From FCB group bacterium (GTDB lineage Bacteria > Zixibacteria > MSB-5A5 > GN15 > JAAZOE01), in the NCBI GenBank assembly GCA_024231695.1, contig JAAEQF010000587.1:1-64000 (forward strand): a stretch of 64,000 bases of DNA, in the 5' to 3' direction. A program made the position numbers and the translations under genes. The first letter of the stretch is position 1; every line of letters begins with the position of its first letter. Below, one piece after another: positions 34,537 to 43,194 of this stretch. Under the pieces are notes generated by a model. That model searched no databases. It was not told the DNA's origin and saw nothing but the letters and a program-made list of their open reading frames with translations.

Positions 34537-36677
34537 TGTCAATTCAGGTCACACAACTAATACCATCTCTCGGAATCGTCGAAGCGCAAACGGCAGAAAC
34601 TAGTTCGCCATACCTTTTCATTTTACGTGATCCCGAAGATGGCGAGATTGAAATCCCACAAGATGGGCTGATTTCGTTAATCGTTGTTGATTTGACTAAG
34701 AGCCCAGAAATAACCACTCCCTACTATATTAATTGTGGGTTGGATATTAGTTTGGACGGTGGGGAAAATTGGGTGTCTGCGTATTTGACAGGTTCGTTTT
34801 TCGCACCCTACAACGGGACGTCCAGCGCGGTAGTGCAGCACTCACTATCTGACCCATTTGTTTACAACAAAATAACGATCGATTACACCGGTCTTTATGA
34901 CGACAGTTCAACCGTGATGGTTCGGGCGGCGGCCTCTGTTTCCGGTTGGGGGCATAGCCCATGGGGGCAATTTCCGTGGGGGCATCCGAGCGCGACGGAT
35001 GTGTTGTTAGAGCAGTGGTCGTTTGTAATTGAGGACAAAACGGCACCACGGCTGATTTTTGCCGAGGCTATCGACAGAAAAATATGCCGGCTGACCTATG
35101 ACGATGACATGCGCGCAGGGACACCGGACGGACGAGCACGCGTCCAAACAGGGACGCCAGGCACGTGGGATCTATACGTCGCCCCCCTTGATGATCCGTA
35201 TACACTTACGGTCGTTGTGAACGGAGGGGGGACGCAGGAAATTATCTTCCAAAATTACATGTGGTTAGATCCGCATGCGGTGACAGCTGACGAACTCGCA
35301 ACCGCTTTATCGGCTTTGGTCGTTGGCGGGGTGTCCGCCGTCGATGGTTCTAGCGGCGTGTATATTTATTCAGATACGGTCGGTGACTCGTCAAAAATAA
35401 AGGTTAACGGTGGTACCTCAAACGCCCTATTTGGTTTTGAGACGACAGAAAAAACGGGCTCCAGCGAAGGAGTTTTGGACAAAGAAAATTATACAATTGA
35501 GCGAAACAACGTCTATCCGGCGGTTGCTGTCCATCTCGATGTCGAGGAGGTTGAATTTGTTGAGGGATCTTTGACGCAGGTTGACCTTACTTTTCAATGG
35601 GAGATGACACCGCGTGCACCATACACCGTGATTGTTGACGGTGATGTTGCTGACACTTCTCACAACGACATCGATCCAGACTACAAAACGGCGCAATTTC
35701 TCGGATTTAATCCAGTGTGGCCAGAGGACAGGGACGCCGAGATAAAAATGCCTCATTCCCTTTGGGAAGATGGGGATCCGTTGGACGTGGCGCGGGCTGT
35801 GGTCAACATGTACCAGGAAATTGAAGAACTCAAAATTACCGACGTCGACGAACTATGGGACACGTGGAACATCGACGTTTGTAACGATCCAACCGTCGAA
35901 TTGATGTTATACGATGCCGGGAACCCGTTTACAGATTTTGATCTCACCTCGATCCAAAAACGGAAATTAGTTGAACTACTACCGTTTATTTATCAACAAA
36001 AAGGCTTGTCATCCGGGCTGACATCAACGGTTTTAGTTATCCTCGGTATACCGGTGACGATTGTGTCGTACACTGCTGATTCATGGCGGCTAGGTATCGA
36101 TATTTTGGGGAGCGAATACCCATCAAATCTATGGTCTTCGAATGCGGAGCCGTTCAACATGATCGGCGGCGGAACATTAAACATAATTATCGACGGAGGA
36201 CTCCAGCAAACGGTTACTTTTGTCGATACTGATTTTGCAATACCTGGCGCAGCAAGTGCCGAGGAAGTGGCAATTGTAATAAACGATCAACTCACCGACG
36301 GCGGGGCGAATATTTTTGACGATGGCGGTGGGCGAAGGGTAGAGATACTCTCTTTTAAATGGGGCCCCGGGGCATCGATCCAGGTCACAGGGGGAACAGT
36401 TGCCAGTGCAATAGGGTTTGACACAGCAATAGTTTCTGGCGGCGGTGGGTGCATGCTGGCGCCGTCTTCGGAACGAATGCAGAGAACGTTCGATCTTGAA
36501 TATTCGACGGTCGTGCCGTCGGACGAAGAAATTGAAAAAATTAGGAAAATTGCAATTTATATGAAGCCTGTAAACAAGCATCTTGGTAGGATAAGGGCAG
36601 CTAAGATTATTCCTACGTCTGAATATTGGCAATTGGGATTTGATTACCTAGGAGTTGACACCGATCTAGGAGTTTAA
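34536..36677 (+). CDS. Tail protein I-like with two inserted IN-like domains
   Basis: A 713-residue protein. Residues ~395-500 hold the tail-protein-I pattern: MPHSLWEDGDPLDVARAVVN is followed by a helix with VELMLYDAGNPFTDF, then IQKRKLVELLPFIYQQKGLS, i.e. the conserved P2 gpI-type 'pay attention to whether the helix-turn recycles' region joining baseplate and fibres. Two copies of the recurring beta domain are inserted at ~222-312 and ~543-640. The far C-terminus (IYMKPVNKHLGRI) again fits tail protein I. So a ~200-residue core has been enlarged threefold by domain insertion. Confidence 0.65.
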   Translation: MSIQVTQLIPSLGIVEAQTAETSSPYLFILRDPEDGEIEIPQDGLISLIVVDLTKSPEITTPYYINCGLDISLDGGENWVSAYLTGSFFAPYNGTSSAVVQHSLSDPFVYNKITIDYTGLYDDSSTVMVRAAASVSGWGHSPWGQFPWGHPSATDVLLEQWSFVIEDKTAPRLIFAEAIDRKICRLTYDDDMRAGTPDGRARVQTGTPGTWDLYVAPLDDPYTLTVVVNGGGTQEIIFQNYMWLDPHAVTADELATALSALVVGGVSAVDGSSGVYIYSDTVGDSSKIKVNGGTSNALFGFETTEKTGSSEGVLDKENYTIERNNVYPAVAVHLDVEEVEFVEGSLTQVDLTFQWEMTPRAPYTVIVDGDVADTSHNDIDPDYKTAQFLGFNPVWPEDRDAEIKMPHSLWEDGDPLDVARAVVNMYQEIEELKITDVDELWDTWNIDVCNDPTVELMLYDAGNPFTDFDLTSIQKRKLVELLPFIYQQKGLSSGLTSTVLVILGIPVTIVSYTADSWRLGIDILGSEYPSNLWSSNAEPFNMIGGGTLNIIIDGGLQQTVTFVDTDFAIPGAASAEEVAIVINDQLTDGGANIFDDGGGRRVEILSFKWGPGASIQVTGGTVASAIGFDTAIVSGGGGCMLAPSSERMQRTFDLEYSTVVPSDEEIEKIRKIAIYMKPVNKHLGRIRAAKIIPTSEYWQLGFDYLGVDTDLGV

Positions 36678-36879
36678 GGAAGATTAGCGTTGTTATGGAT
36701 ATTCATATGACACGGACGACAGACAACAATAAGGTTTTCAGGAAGAAACAGGAGGGATTCGTCTCTTTTACACAGTTTTCACATTGTTTAATCAATCTTC
36801 GCCTTCCTTCCTATACGGCAGAATTGCCACATTCTGGAAGTATTAAGAACGGGAAGCACCCGAAAGATAAGGATACATC

Positions 36880-39786
36880 ATGAATCGATACAATTTCTAC
36901 TTTGAGCAGTTAGTAACAGAGGCCCAAATGGATCAGTCTTTTTCCTGGGCGGAGGAAGCAGATTGGCGCGCTATGACTACCGCTATACTCGGGAAGGTTT
37001 CCGGACAAACGGCACGGGGAGCGATTCACTGGGGCGCGACGGTAACGGAGAATGCATCGCCAAGCATGAGCGTTATTGTAACCCCTGGCGCGTGTTCTGA
37101 CCCGACGGGTAGGCATGTTTCGTGGGATTTAAACCAGTCTGTAGATTGCTCTTTTGATTATCAGGCGGCGGCAACGGACGTTGTAGCTCCAGGGAACGAA
37201 AAGTATTTAGGGCTTTTTGCTCTTTGGAAACGAGATCTTACCAACGCAGTGTCGGATGGTAACGGGCTGACCGTGTATTTCGAGCAGTACGATTCTTTCG
37301 AATTACAGATACACCAAGGGGTTGAGGCTTCGGCCGGGGCGGCTGTTCCACCGTCGACACCTGCGGACTCGATCAGACTCACAAATATATTAATAGCGTA
37401 CGCGGAAACCCAAATTCTGAACGCTAATATTGAAGACAATATTGCAGGGCGTCTTAGGGACGACTATGTGCGGGTAATAGGTGTTAATCTGCCGAATTTT
37501 GTATATGGAAATCCGTCGGACGCTATCGCTGATTTATTCGATAAAATCGATACATATTCATCTAGCGGATCCGTCACGTTTCTCGGCACGTCAGATTGGC
37601 ACGATAGTTCTGGGCCACTGAGTTCGGTCAACGTTCAGAATGCGATAAATGAAATTGTGGCAGATCTTGCCGAGGATAATGTTGGTTCTGGCGGGCAATG
37701 GGGTTCTGATAAAATTGGTTCTGATGCCTACGCTACAGCCGGAAACTATGCCGACCTTGCAAGAGGGTCTGTGTCTGATCAGTTAAGGGAATTGGCTGAT
37801 TATATCGACGATAAATTCACTTTTTCTTTCACCTCTACATGGTGGGGGGGACAACCTGTTTCTGGGACTTCACCGCCTCCCACTAATGTTTTTGAGGCAT
37901 TAGATGCTATCGTGCATGATTTAGCATCTACGAGCGGAGCGGAGCGTGTGGGAATGCAAGGATGGACATCAATTAATGGCTATGTCAGTTGGACTGCTGA
38001 TAGGATCGGGGATGTCTTAACTGAGATTGGTACGGCTTTAGACGGCCATATTAATGGCGATCCACCGCAGCACCCAACAGCATCAATTAGTGCTACAGAT
38101 TATGATGATTGGGCATTTCTGAATTTTGAGGATAATTCAGCGCTGGCATCAAGTGGGTTAATTACAAATGCAGCCGGCGGGCAAGCTGCGGTATTTATAA
38201 AATATAGCTCAACTGATTTCGGAGATTTAGTATTAGTACACAGTTTAACTGGCACATGGATACCTCTTTCAAAAGTTAAAAATGGAGCTTCTTATTCTGA
38301 CCCACCCGATGGTTATTTTTTGGGCAAAACGGGATCCCAGGACCTTTTAGAAGGTGCCAACCTCGAACTACAATTGCAAAACATAGCAAAACGCCTTGCT
38401 GAGAGACCGGGCGACGAGGATAGTATCGTAAGGGGTGAACATTCGTGGGAAAAGAATCAATATTTATTACAAGGTGCGCATACTAATTGCTTAACGGAGG
38501 GAGGGGGGAGCCCGAATCTTTCCCCCCCTTCTCAGTTAAAGGAAGGTGTTAATCTTTCCGACACCTCACAAAAAACGTGGGGGCACGGCGAAAACAATAC
38601 TATTGCTACTATTTCTGATGATTTAGTGGACATATGCAAAGGCTGGGCATACGATCAAAATAAACATTGCGTATATGCAGTTGGTGATCGTTATAGTGGT
38701 GACTGTGTTGTGGTACGTACTTTCGTTGATAATCACGATAATTTCTTAACAACTCATTATGGTATTTGTACAGCCGACGCGTCTGGAACGCCGTTAACCA
38801 CGGCTAATGCAAATGCAGAATTGTATGGTGTTTGTTCGGACGGCGAACGTATTTATGTGCTTGCACAAAGATCTGCAAGCGGTGCTGCTGCTGCTGTGCA
38901 TTGTTATGACGCGAAACTATGGGATGATGGAGGGTTGCTTAAATGGATATGGTCAACAGACATTCCTGTTACGACAGGTTCATTAGGGACAAGAAAAACC
39001 GATAGTAGGATCAGATGTTCGACGAATAAAATTTGGGTTCTCCAGGGGGCTGAGAATGTCGACTTGGCTGGAACGGGAACACCTATTGCAAGCATGTCTT
39101 CTGTTGATGGTAGTGGCGTTATCCAGGATAAAGGAGATCCGCTCTCCACTGGCGGTACCCCATGTTATCCCCAGGGGGGATTGACAATATCAAAAGATAA
39201 TGAAGTTTTTTTCTCCGTAGGAATAAGCGGAGCAGGCAGTTGGCTTGTGCCTGCTGATAGTGTTGGCGCATCGACGGGTAAGGGGACGATGGGGTTCACA
39301 GCTACTCAGTGTAGAGAAGTATTAATTCCGGGATATCGTAATGTCGTGGGGATCGGTGATGGTGAGCCCAATACAATAGTGTACCCGAACGATTGTTTTG
39401 GAACGATTAAATGGTGGGATTGGAATAACAATACTAAGGACTATCAGTTTTTTATTCCGGTTTATCAGGAAGAGTTTGTAGACAAGCCAATGGTCGGAGA
39501 TTTCGACGGCGTGTCGATGTGGATAAAAGTTTGCATGAATACAACAGGAGATGCCAGGCTAGGGGATAATTATGGTGTTTTCGCAATTCACGGCGCCGAA
39601 CTCGCGGGCAAAAAAGATCATATCTATACCCCCCAAAGAGTTTATCAAATCAATGAAGCAAGGGTGACAACTTCGGGAAAAGAACCTGGCAGAATTTGCG
39701 CTTGGGGACCTGGGATCTGGAACATCCCTTATGAAAACGATGATTCCAAAATAGGATTTATGCCATTTTCTAAATTATCCGGTTAA
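36880..39786 (+). CDS. Tail fibre / adhesin with propeller-like C-terminus
   Basis: A 968-residue protein with AAGGATACATC before ATG 36880. The N-terminal ~200 residues resemble fibre-base proteins that attach to the baseplate (EEADWRAMTTAILG, with IVTPGACSDPTGRHV). The middle has repeated A-L-D-A-I-V-H-D-L-type helical segments of a trimeric shaft. From ~575 on, repeated Y-A-V/YVLAQ/KIWVLQG-like blades (GWAYDQNKHCVYAVGDRY, CSDGERIYVLAQR, RCSTNKIWVLQG) suggest a beta-propeller-like receptor-binding head. The family assignment of the head is tentative, but the role as fibre is likely. Confidence 0.7.
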   Translation: MNRYNFYFEQLVTEAQMDQSFSWAEEADWRAMTTAILGKVSGQTARGAIHWGATVTENASPSMSVIVTPGACSDPTGRHVSWDLNQSVDCSFDYQAAATDVVAPGNEKYLGLFALWKRDLTNAVSDGNGLTVYFEQYDSFELQIHQGVEASAGAAVPPSTPADSIRLTNILIAYAETQILNANIEDNIAGRLRDDYVRVIGVNLPNFVYGNPSDAIADLFDKIDTYSSSGSVTFLGTSDWHDSSGPLSSVNVQNAINEIVADLAEDNVGSGGQWGSDKIGSDAYATAGNYADLARGSVSDQLRELADYIDDKFTFSFTSTWWGGQPVSGTSPPPTNVFEALDAIVHDLASTSGAERVGMQGWTSINGYVSWTADRIGDVLTEIGTALDGHINGDPPQHPTASISATDYDDWAFLNFEDNSALASSGLITNAAGGQAAVFIKYSSTDFGDLVLVHSLTGTWIPLSKVKNGASYSDPPDGYFLGKTGSQDLLEGANLELQLQNIAKRLAERPGDEDSIVRGEHSWEKNQYLLQGAHTNCLTEGGGSPNLSPPSQLKEGVNLSDTSQKTWGHGENNTIATISDDLVDICKGWAYDQNKHCVYAVGDRYSGDCVVVRTFVDNHDNFLTTHYGICTADASGTPLTTANANAELYGVCSDGERIYVLAQRSASGAAAAVHCYDAKLWDDGGLLKWIWSTDIPVTTGSLGTRKTDSRIRCSTNKIWVLQGAENVDLAGTGTPIASMSSVDGSGVIQDKGDPLSTGGTPCYPQGGLTISKDNEVFFSVGISGAGSWLVPADSVGASTGKGTMGFTATQCREVLIPGYRNVVGIGDGEPNTIVYPNDCFGTIKWWDWNNNTKDYQFFIPVYQEEFVDKPMVGDFDGVSMWIKVCMNTTGDARLGDNYGVFAIHGAELAGKKDHIYTPQRVYQINEARVTTSGKEPGRICAWGPGIWNIPYENDDSKIGFMPFSKLSG

Positions 39787-39790
39787 TAAT

Positions 39791-40342
39791 ATGGAGGAGG
39801 ATGTGGGGAAGCTTATACAGGAGGAACTAGTGAGTCATGATACAGATCCACTTCGAACAGAATGCGCAGTTAAATTTGCTAAATCTGATACTATTGTTGA
39901 AGGATTTACCGAAGCTATCAAAGAATTTAGGAAGTCCAGATTAGAATCAGAAAAACGTCTTACCGCCGTTGAAGCATCGACCAAATCAGCGTGGCACGAG
40001 CTTAGAAATGATGTAATCCCAGATTTAAAACAAATACCGGAACAAGTGAGGACCGAGCTAAAACAAATCAGAAATGAGATTAGTGATGCAATGGTGCAAC
40101 ACAAAAACGATTGCCCTGCTTATGCCAACGCGATGGATCGTGCTCGTAGACATATCAAAACGACTCCTCCGTCAGGTTCCTTCCGAAAACCTAAATCAGA
40201 TGAGAAATTTTTCACTAATACCCGTCTAAAATGGTTGGTATATCTTGGGTTTATTTTTGGTGGAGCAATCGCAGGAGCTGGCGTGACTCTCGGCTATTGG
40301 CAGGGAGTGCCAGAACTACCCGAAGTATCAGAGAGTAAATAA
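39791..40342 (+). CDS. XhlA-like coiled-coil membrane protein (holin/lysis candidate)
   Basis: A 183-residue protein: a charged coiled-coil region at ~45-110 and one membrane segment near the C-terminus (LKWLVYLGFIFGGAIAGAG, ~148-166). This coil-then-membrane layout is that of XhlA/haemolysin-like phage lysis proteins, and lysis genes often sit at the end of the tail-fibre operon. The N-terminal part is longer than in typical XhlA. The amidase lies far away (62.2 kb), so a direct cassette is not visible. Holin function is inferred. Confidence 0.55.
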   Translation: MEEDVGKLIQEELVSHDTDPLRTECAVKFAKSDTIVEGFTEAIKEFRKSRLESEKRLTAVEASTKSAWHELRNDVIPDLKQIPEQVRTELKQIRNEISDAMVQHKNDCPAYANAMDRARRHIKTTPPSGSFRKPKSDEKFFTNTRLKWLVYLGFIFGGAIAGAGVTLGYWQGVPELPEVSESK

Positions 40343-40358
40343 TATTTTTGAAACCTGC

Positions 40359-41474
40359 TTAGCGAAAATCTACAAAAACATAATTGCCGTCGATGTGCAG
40401 TCCAATTTCCTGAAATTGAGAATCATTAGATTTAGGTGCCGACAATGCAAATCTGATTTCTCTAACACCAGTATAATCCACGTCGAACGTGTGATCGGAG
40501 TTTATCCATTTGTCCCAATACGGATCACATCGGGGAGGTGTTCCGGAGTCGGACCAAATCTCTATTTTGCCAAATTTTCCGTCAGGCCTTATTCCGTTTA
40601 GCCTTACTTCCATCGAAAAATCGTCCAACCTACCCTTGCTGCAGAACCACGTTCCGACTGTTACATTCATATTTCCAGAATCAAGTTGTTCTTCGGTGAA
40701 GTGGTCCAACAAATTAATGTATTGTACTAGTCCGCACGCGGTTCCGTTATTCGCGAACACCGCTCTACCGTCTGGGGCGTTTGGGTTATACGCTGATACG
40801 GTGAAACAATCATCAAAGACTCCTTTTACGGTCCAGTTGTCCATCCCTTGTTCGGCTCCGGGGTTCATGAGTAGATTCACGGGCGGCGGTATTTCCGTGT
40901 CGGTATCCGTATCGGTATCGGTATCCGTATCCGTGTCGGTATCGGTATCCGTATCAGTGTCGGTATCTGTATCTGTATCTGTATCTGTATCTGTATCTGT
41001 ATCTGTATCAGTATCCGTATCGGTATCCGAGTCTGTGTCGGTATCTGTGTCTGTATCGGTGTCGGAATCCGAATCAATATCTGTGTCAGTGTCAGTATCT
41101 GTGTCAGTATCAGTGTCAGTATCTGTGTCAGTGTCAGTATCTGTGTCAGTATCAGTATCTGTATCGGTGTCTGTGTCGACATCCGTATCCGTATCTGTAT
41201 CCGTGTCGGAATCCGTGTCGGTATCAGTATCTGTATCAGTGTCCGTATCGGTGTCCGCGTCCGCATCACTATCTGAATCACTATCGCCGTCAGAGTCACC
41301 ATCGGAGCCAGTGTCGACATCGATGTCGGTGTCACCTCCATTATCAATATTGTCAGCGTCAGAATCGAATTCAATATTTTTAGGTTCTACATAAAAAGCA
41401 TCATCGTAATCATGCACCGAACAACTCAACACCCAAGCGCATATCACTAATAAAAAAACATTTTTTCGTTTCAT
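40359..41474 (-). CDS. Predicted outer-membrane lipoprotein with (Asp-Thr)n linker; moron
   Basis: ATG 41474 has a GGAGGA site on the reverse strand; the upstream in-frame ATG 41510 is disfavoured. The 371-residue protein begins with a lipoprotein signal (basic start, hydrophobic run, VLSC lipobox, Cys-18, Ser at +2, which favours the outer membrane). Then comes a ~150-residue low-complexity Asp-Thr/Asp-Ser linker and a C-terminal ~170-residue domain starting NLLMNPGAEQGMDNW, the opening of galactose-binding/carbohydrate-binding jelly rolls. It is the only reverse gene in this part, has its own promoter, and fits a lysogenic-conversion gene exposed on the lysogen's surface. The linker style is that of Myxococcota/Bradymonadota-like surface proteins. 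Confidence 0.8.
   Translation of the reverse strand: MKRKNVFLLVICAWVLSCSVHDYDDAFYVEPKNIEFDSDADNIDNGGDTDIDVDTGSDGDSDGDSDSDSDADADTDTDTDTDTDTDTDSDTDTDTDTDVDTDTDTDTDTDTDTDTDTDTDTDTDTDTDTDTDIDSDSDTDTDTDTDTDSDTDTDTDTDTDTDTDTDTDTDTDTDTDTDTDTDTDTDTDTDTDTEIPPPVNLLMNPGAEQGMDNWTVKGVFDDCFTVSAYNPNAPDGRAVFANNGTACGLVQYINLLDHFTEEQLDSGNMNVTVGTWFCSKGRLDDFSMEVRLNGIRPDGKFGKIEIWSDSGTPPRCDPYWDKWINSDHTFDVDYTGVREIRFALSAPKSNDSQFQEIGLHIDGNYVFVDFR
40894..41330. repeat. Hexanucleotide repeat coding for Asp-Thr linker
   Basis: On the + strand the unit is GTATCN/GTGTCN, read on the reverse strand as Asp-Thr codon pairs. The unit is six bases, so strand slippage changes length without loss of frame. Synonymous changes break up long perfect runs, but several pure blocks remain (for example repeated GTATCT at 40970-41010). 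Confidence 0.85.
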
Positions 41475-41498
41475 GGTTCCTCCATAGCTACTATATAA

Positions 41499-41526
41499 AA
41501 AATAATCCATGAAGGTCAGGTGTCAA
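41499..41526 (-). promoter_or_regulatory. Promoter of lipoprotein gene
   Basis: On the reverse strand TTGACA (41521-41526) and TATTTT (41499-41504) are 16 bases apart, 25 bases ahead of the lipoprotein start. The match to sigma70 boxes is good at -35, moderate at -10. It faces away from the regulator's promoter. Confidence 0.6.
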
Positions 41527-41594
41527 GTCATTCATCTGGAATAGATGGAAATCATATTAACTAGTAAATGCATAAACTCATGATTACCGGGCAG

Positions 41595-41614
41595 TCAATA
41601 ATGACAATTATTGA
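41595..41614. promoter_or_regulatory. 20-bp dyad, candidate operator
   Basis: TCAATAAT and ATTATTGA (41595-41602 and 41607-41614) are exact inverted copies around GACA. It lies between the two divergent promoters, 10 bases upstream of the regulator's -35 box, where an autoregulating HTH protein could act on both. Confidence 0.6.
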
Positions 41615-41624
41615 ACAATACATA

Positions 41625-41652
41625 TTGACAGCAACGCCGGAAATGCTAATAT
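41625..41652 (+). promoter_or_regulatory. Promoter of HTH regulator gene
   Basis: TTGACA (41625-41630) and TAATAT (41647-41652) are 16 bases apart, a near-consensus sigma70 promoter, 44 bases before the regulator start; CAAGGAG follows as ribosome site. Confidence 0.75.
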
Positions 41653-41696
41653 ATTAAATAGCTTTAGGGTAAAATTCAACCTCCAAGGAGTAAAAA

Positions 41697-42245
41697 ATGT
41701 CGGCCAAAAAGATGCTGAATATTCGCACGATCAATGTCAAAACCAATTTCGATAAAGCTCTTAAAAAACTAAATTTTTCAAAATGTTCTGTCGCTAAGCG
41801 TGCGGGGATGCCTTCCGGAAGTCTTGGCAGCGTTTTGCTTCACAACAATCCTACAATGCGCCAGCTTTACAAAATATCATGTGGTATTGGCGTGTCTATT
41901 AGATACCTCATGGAGGGTGGTGATGTAGAGGAAGAACTGAAAAAAAATTACATTTTCGAGGCGATGTGCGAGCCGCAATTAAAAAAAGGCTGGGAACCAA
42001 AAAAACCGAATGTGTCAGCCAGAGTCCAAATGATTCTTAGAGAAAAAGGAATAAGAAAACTCGAAGCGGCACATAGGATCAACGCGCTACCGTCATGGTG
42101 GTCGCCTATCTTAAAGATGAACAATCCCACCATCCTTGTACTAGAACGGATTGCATACGCGTTAGAGGTCAAGCCTTTTGAGTTGGTGGATCCAGTGTCT
42201 CCAGTTGATTATGCTGAGATCATCATGCCCCCAATTTCATTCTAG
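41697..42245 (+). CDS. Regulator with two HTH (XRE-like) domains
   Basis: A 182-residue protein. Residues ~15-75 (FDKALKKLNFSKCSVAKRAGMPSGSLGSVL, then LYKISCGIGVSIRYLMEG) and ~100-165 (VQMILREKGIRKLEAAHRI, then LERIAYALEVKPFELV) each show the layout of XRE/Cro-CI-type HTH domains, the second better than the first. The ends LMEGGDVEE and FELVDPVS are typical of the domain's last helix. It stands next to the divergent lipoprotein gene with a 20-bp dyad in between, and upstream of an early-type operon. A role as phage repressor, target of the antirepressor at 48042, is inferred. Two HTH domains in one chain is not the usual CI form (no peptidase domain). Confidence 0.65.
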   Translation: MSAKKMLNIRTINVKTNFDKALKKLNFSKCSVAKRAGMPSGSLGSVLLHNNPTMRQLYKISCGIGVSIRYLMEGGDVEEELKKNYIFEAMCEPQLKKGWEPKKPNVSARVQMILREKGIRKLEAAHRINALPSWWSPILKMNNPTILVLERIAYALEVKPFELVDPVSPVDYAEIIMPPISF

Positions 42246-42292
42246 TAGAAAATCTTCACATAAAAAAATACAAAGAAAATAAATAAAACATC

Positions 42293-42320
42293 TTGCAACG
42301 ATGGCGGAGTGTGCTATTAT
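42293..42320 (+). promoter_or_regulatory. Promoter of recombination operon
   Basis: An A-rich stretch, then TTGCAA (42293-42298), 16 bases, and TATTAT (42315-42320). A small hairpin (GGCCGT/ACGGTC with a CGAA loop) and GGGGAACGG follow before the GTG start at 42371. Confidence 0.7.
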
Positions 42321-42370
42321 AGCAGAATAACGGCCGTCGAAACGGTCATAAAAAAAGGGGAACGGATAAC

Positions 42371-43192
42371 GTGAATTTAAGAATATCGCCCACACAAGTG
42401 TCAATGTTTTTCGGTTGTGCAGCAGCCTATTATCAGCGCTACATCCTGGGGCGTAAAATACCGCCTGGTATTGCTCTTGCGATGGGTACAGGGTTGGATG
42501 AGGCGGCAAATGTAAATTTTATCCAAAAGCAGGCCACTCGGAAAGACCTACCACTCGATATGTTTGAAGACGCGGCGGCAACGGCGTTTACTGAACGAGT
42601 AAGAAAAGAAGGATTATTGCTTACAAAGGAGAACGCGAGCCGGTCTGAACAGTTCATCGCAGAATCGAAGGATAAAACCGTTGAGTTGGCCCGGAAGCTT
42701 GGGGAGTCTGTTGCCCCGTTGATCCAACCGGTAGCGGTACAGACAACGATTGAATTCATAAGAGATGCAAACCCGGAAGTTATCCACACCGGAAAAATTG
42801 ATGTACTGGACGAAACACACGACGTGATTGACGTTAAGAGTTCAAAAAATCGTTGGTCTAAGGTTAAAGCGACGGCGCAAGTCCAGCCAACGTTTTATAT
42901 CCCAGGCGTCAAAGAGACGTTGAACGCGAGCCCTAAACGGTTTGTTTACCATATAATCACCAAGGCAAAAAAACCGGTTCATCAAATGGTGGAAACGTTC
43001 CGTGATGAAAGCGATTTGATTGAACTCGACTATCGGATAGAAATAATAGTAAAGATGCGCAAAGCTGGATTATTTCAACCATGTGACCCCGATCATTGGC
43101 GCTGTAGTCCAGAATGGTGCGCCTTTTATTTGGCGGGGTGCAAGTACATTTCTACACGCAAAAAAATTACCTATATCAACAGGGAGGTATGA
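42371..43192 (+). CDS. RecB/Cas4-like PD-(D/E)xK nuclease
   Basis: GTG start with GGGGAACGG leader. The 273-residue protein has the RecB-family nuclease pattern: ISPTQVSMFFGCAAAYYQRY at the start (with the first Cys), GKIDVLDETHDVIDVKSSK as motifs II-III (Asp, Asp-x-Lys), a TAQVQPTFYIPG motif (Gln, Tyr), and a C-terminal CSPEWCAFYLAGC cluster that with the first Cys could hold an Fe-S cluster as in Cas4/AddB. It probably is the phage 5'-3' exonuclease partner of an annealing protein. There is no CRISPR array or cas gene nearby. Confidence 0.8.
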   Translation: MNLRISPTQVSMFFGCAAAYYQRYILGRKIPPGIALAMGTGLDEAANVNFIQKQATRKDLPLDMFEDAAATAFTERVRKEGLLLTKENASRSEQFIAESKDKTVELARKLGESVAPLIQPVAVQTTIEFIRDANPEVIHTGKIDVLDETHDVIDVKSSKNRWSKVKATAQVQPTFYIPGVKETLNASPKRFVYHIITKAKKPVHQMVETFRDESDLIELDYRIEIIVKMRKAGLFQPCDPDHWRCSPEWCAFYLAGCKYISTRKKITYINREV

Positions 43193-43194
43193 CC

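Noticed and set aside
36695-36883. Possible 62-residue gene between tail protein I and the fibre
   Set aside because: No ribosome site of quality and no recognisable sequence; the 200-bp gap shows no clear promoter or terminator, so it is left as intergenic.
40510-41394. Long + strand reading frame of (Ser-Val)n opposite the lipoprotein gene
   Set aside because: It is the mirror of the Asp-Thr codon repeat; no ribosome site, no signal, and the reverse strand has lipobox, promoter and ribosome site.
42371-43192. Cas4 of a CRISPR system
   Set aside because: The nuclease has the Fe-S-type Cys, but there is no array and no other cas gene; the neighbours are phage recombination genes.
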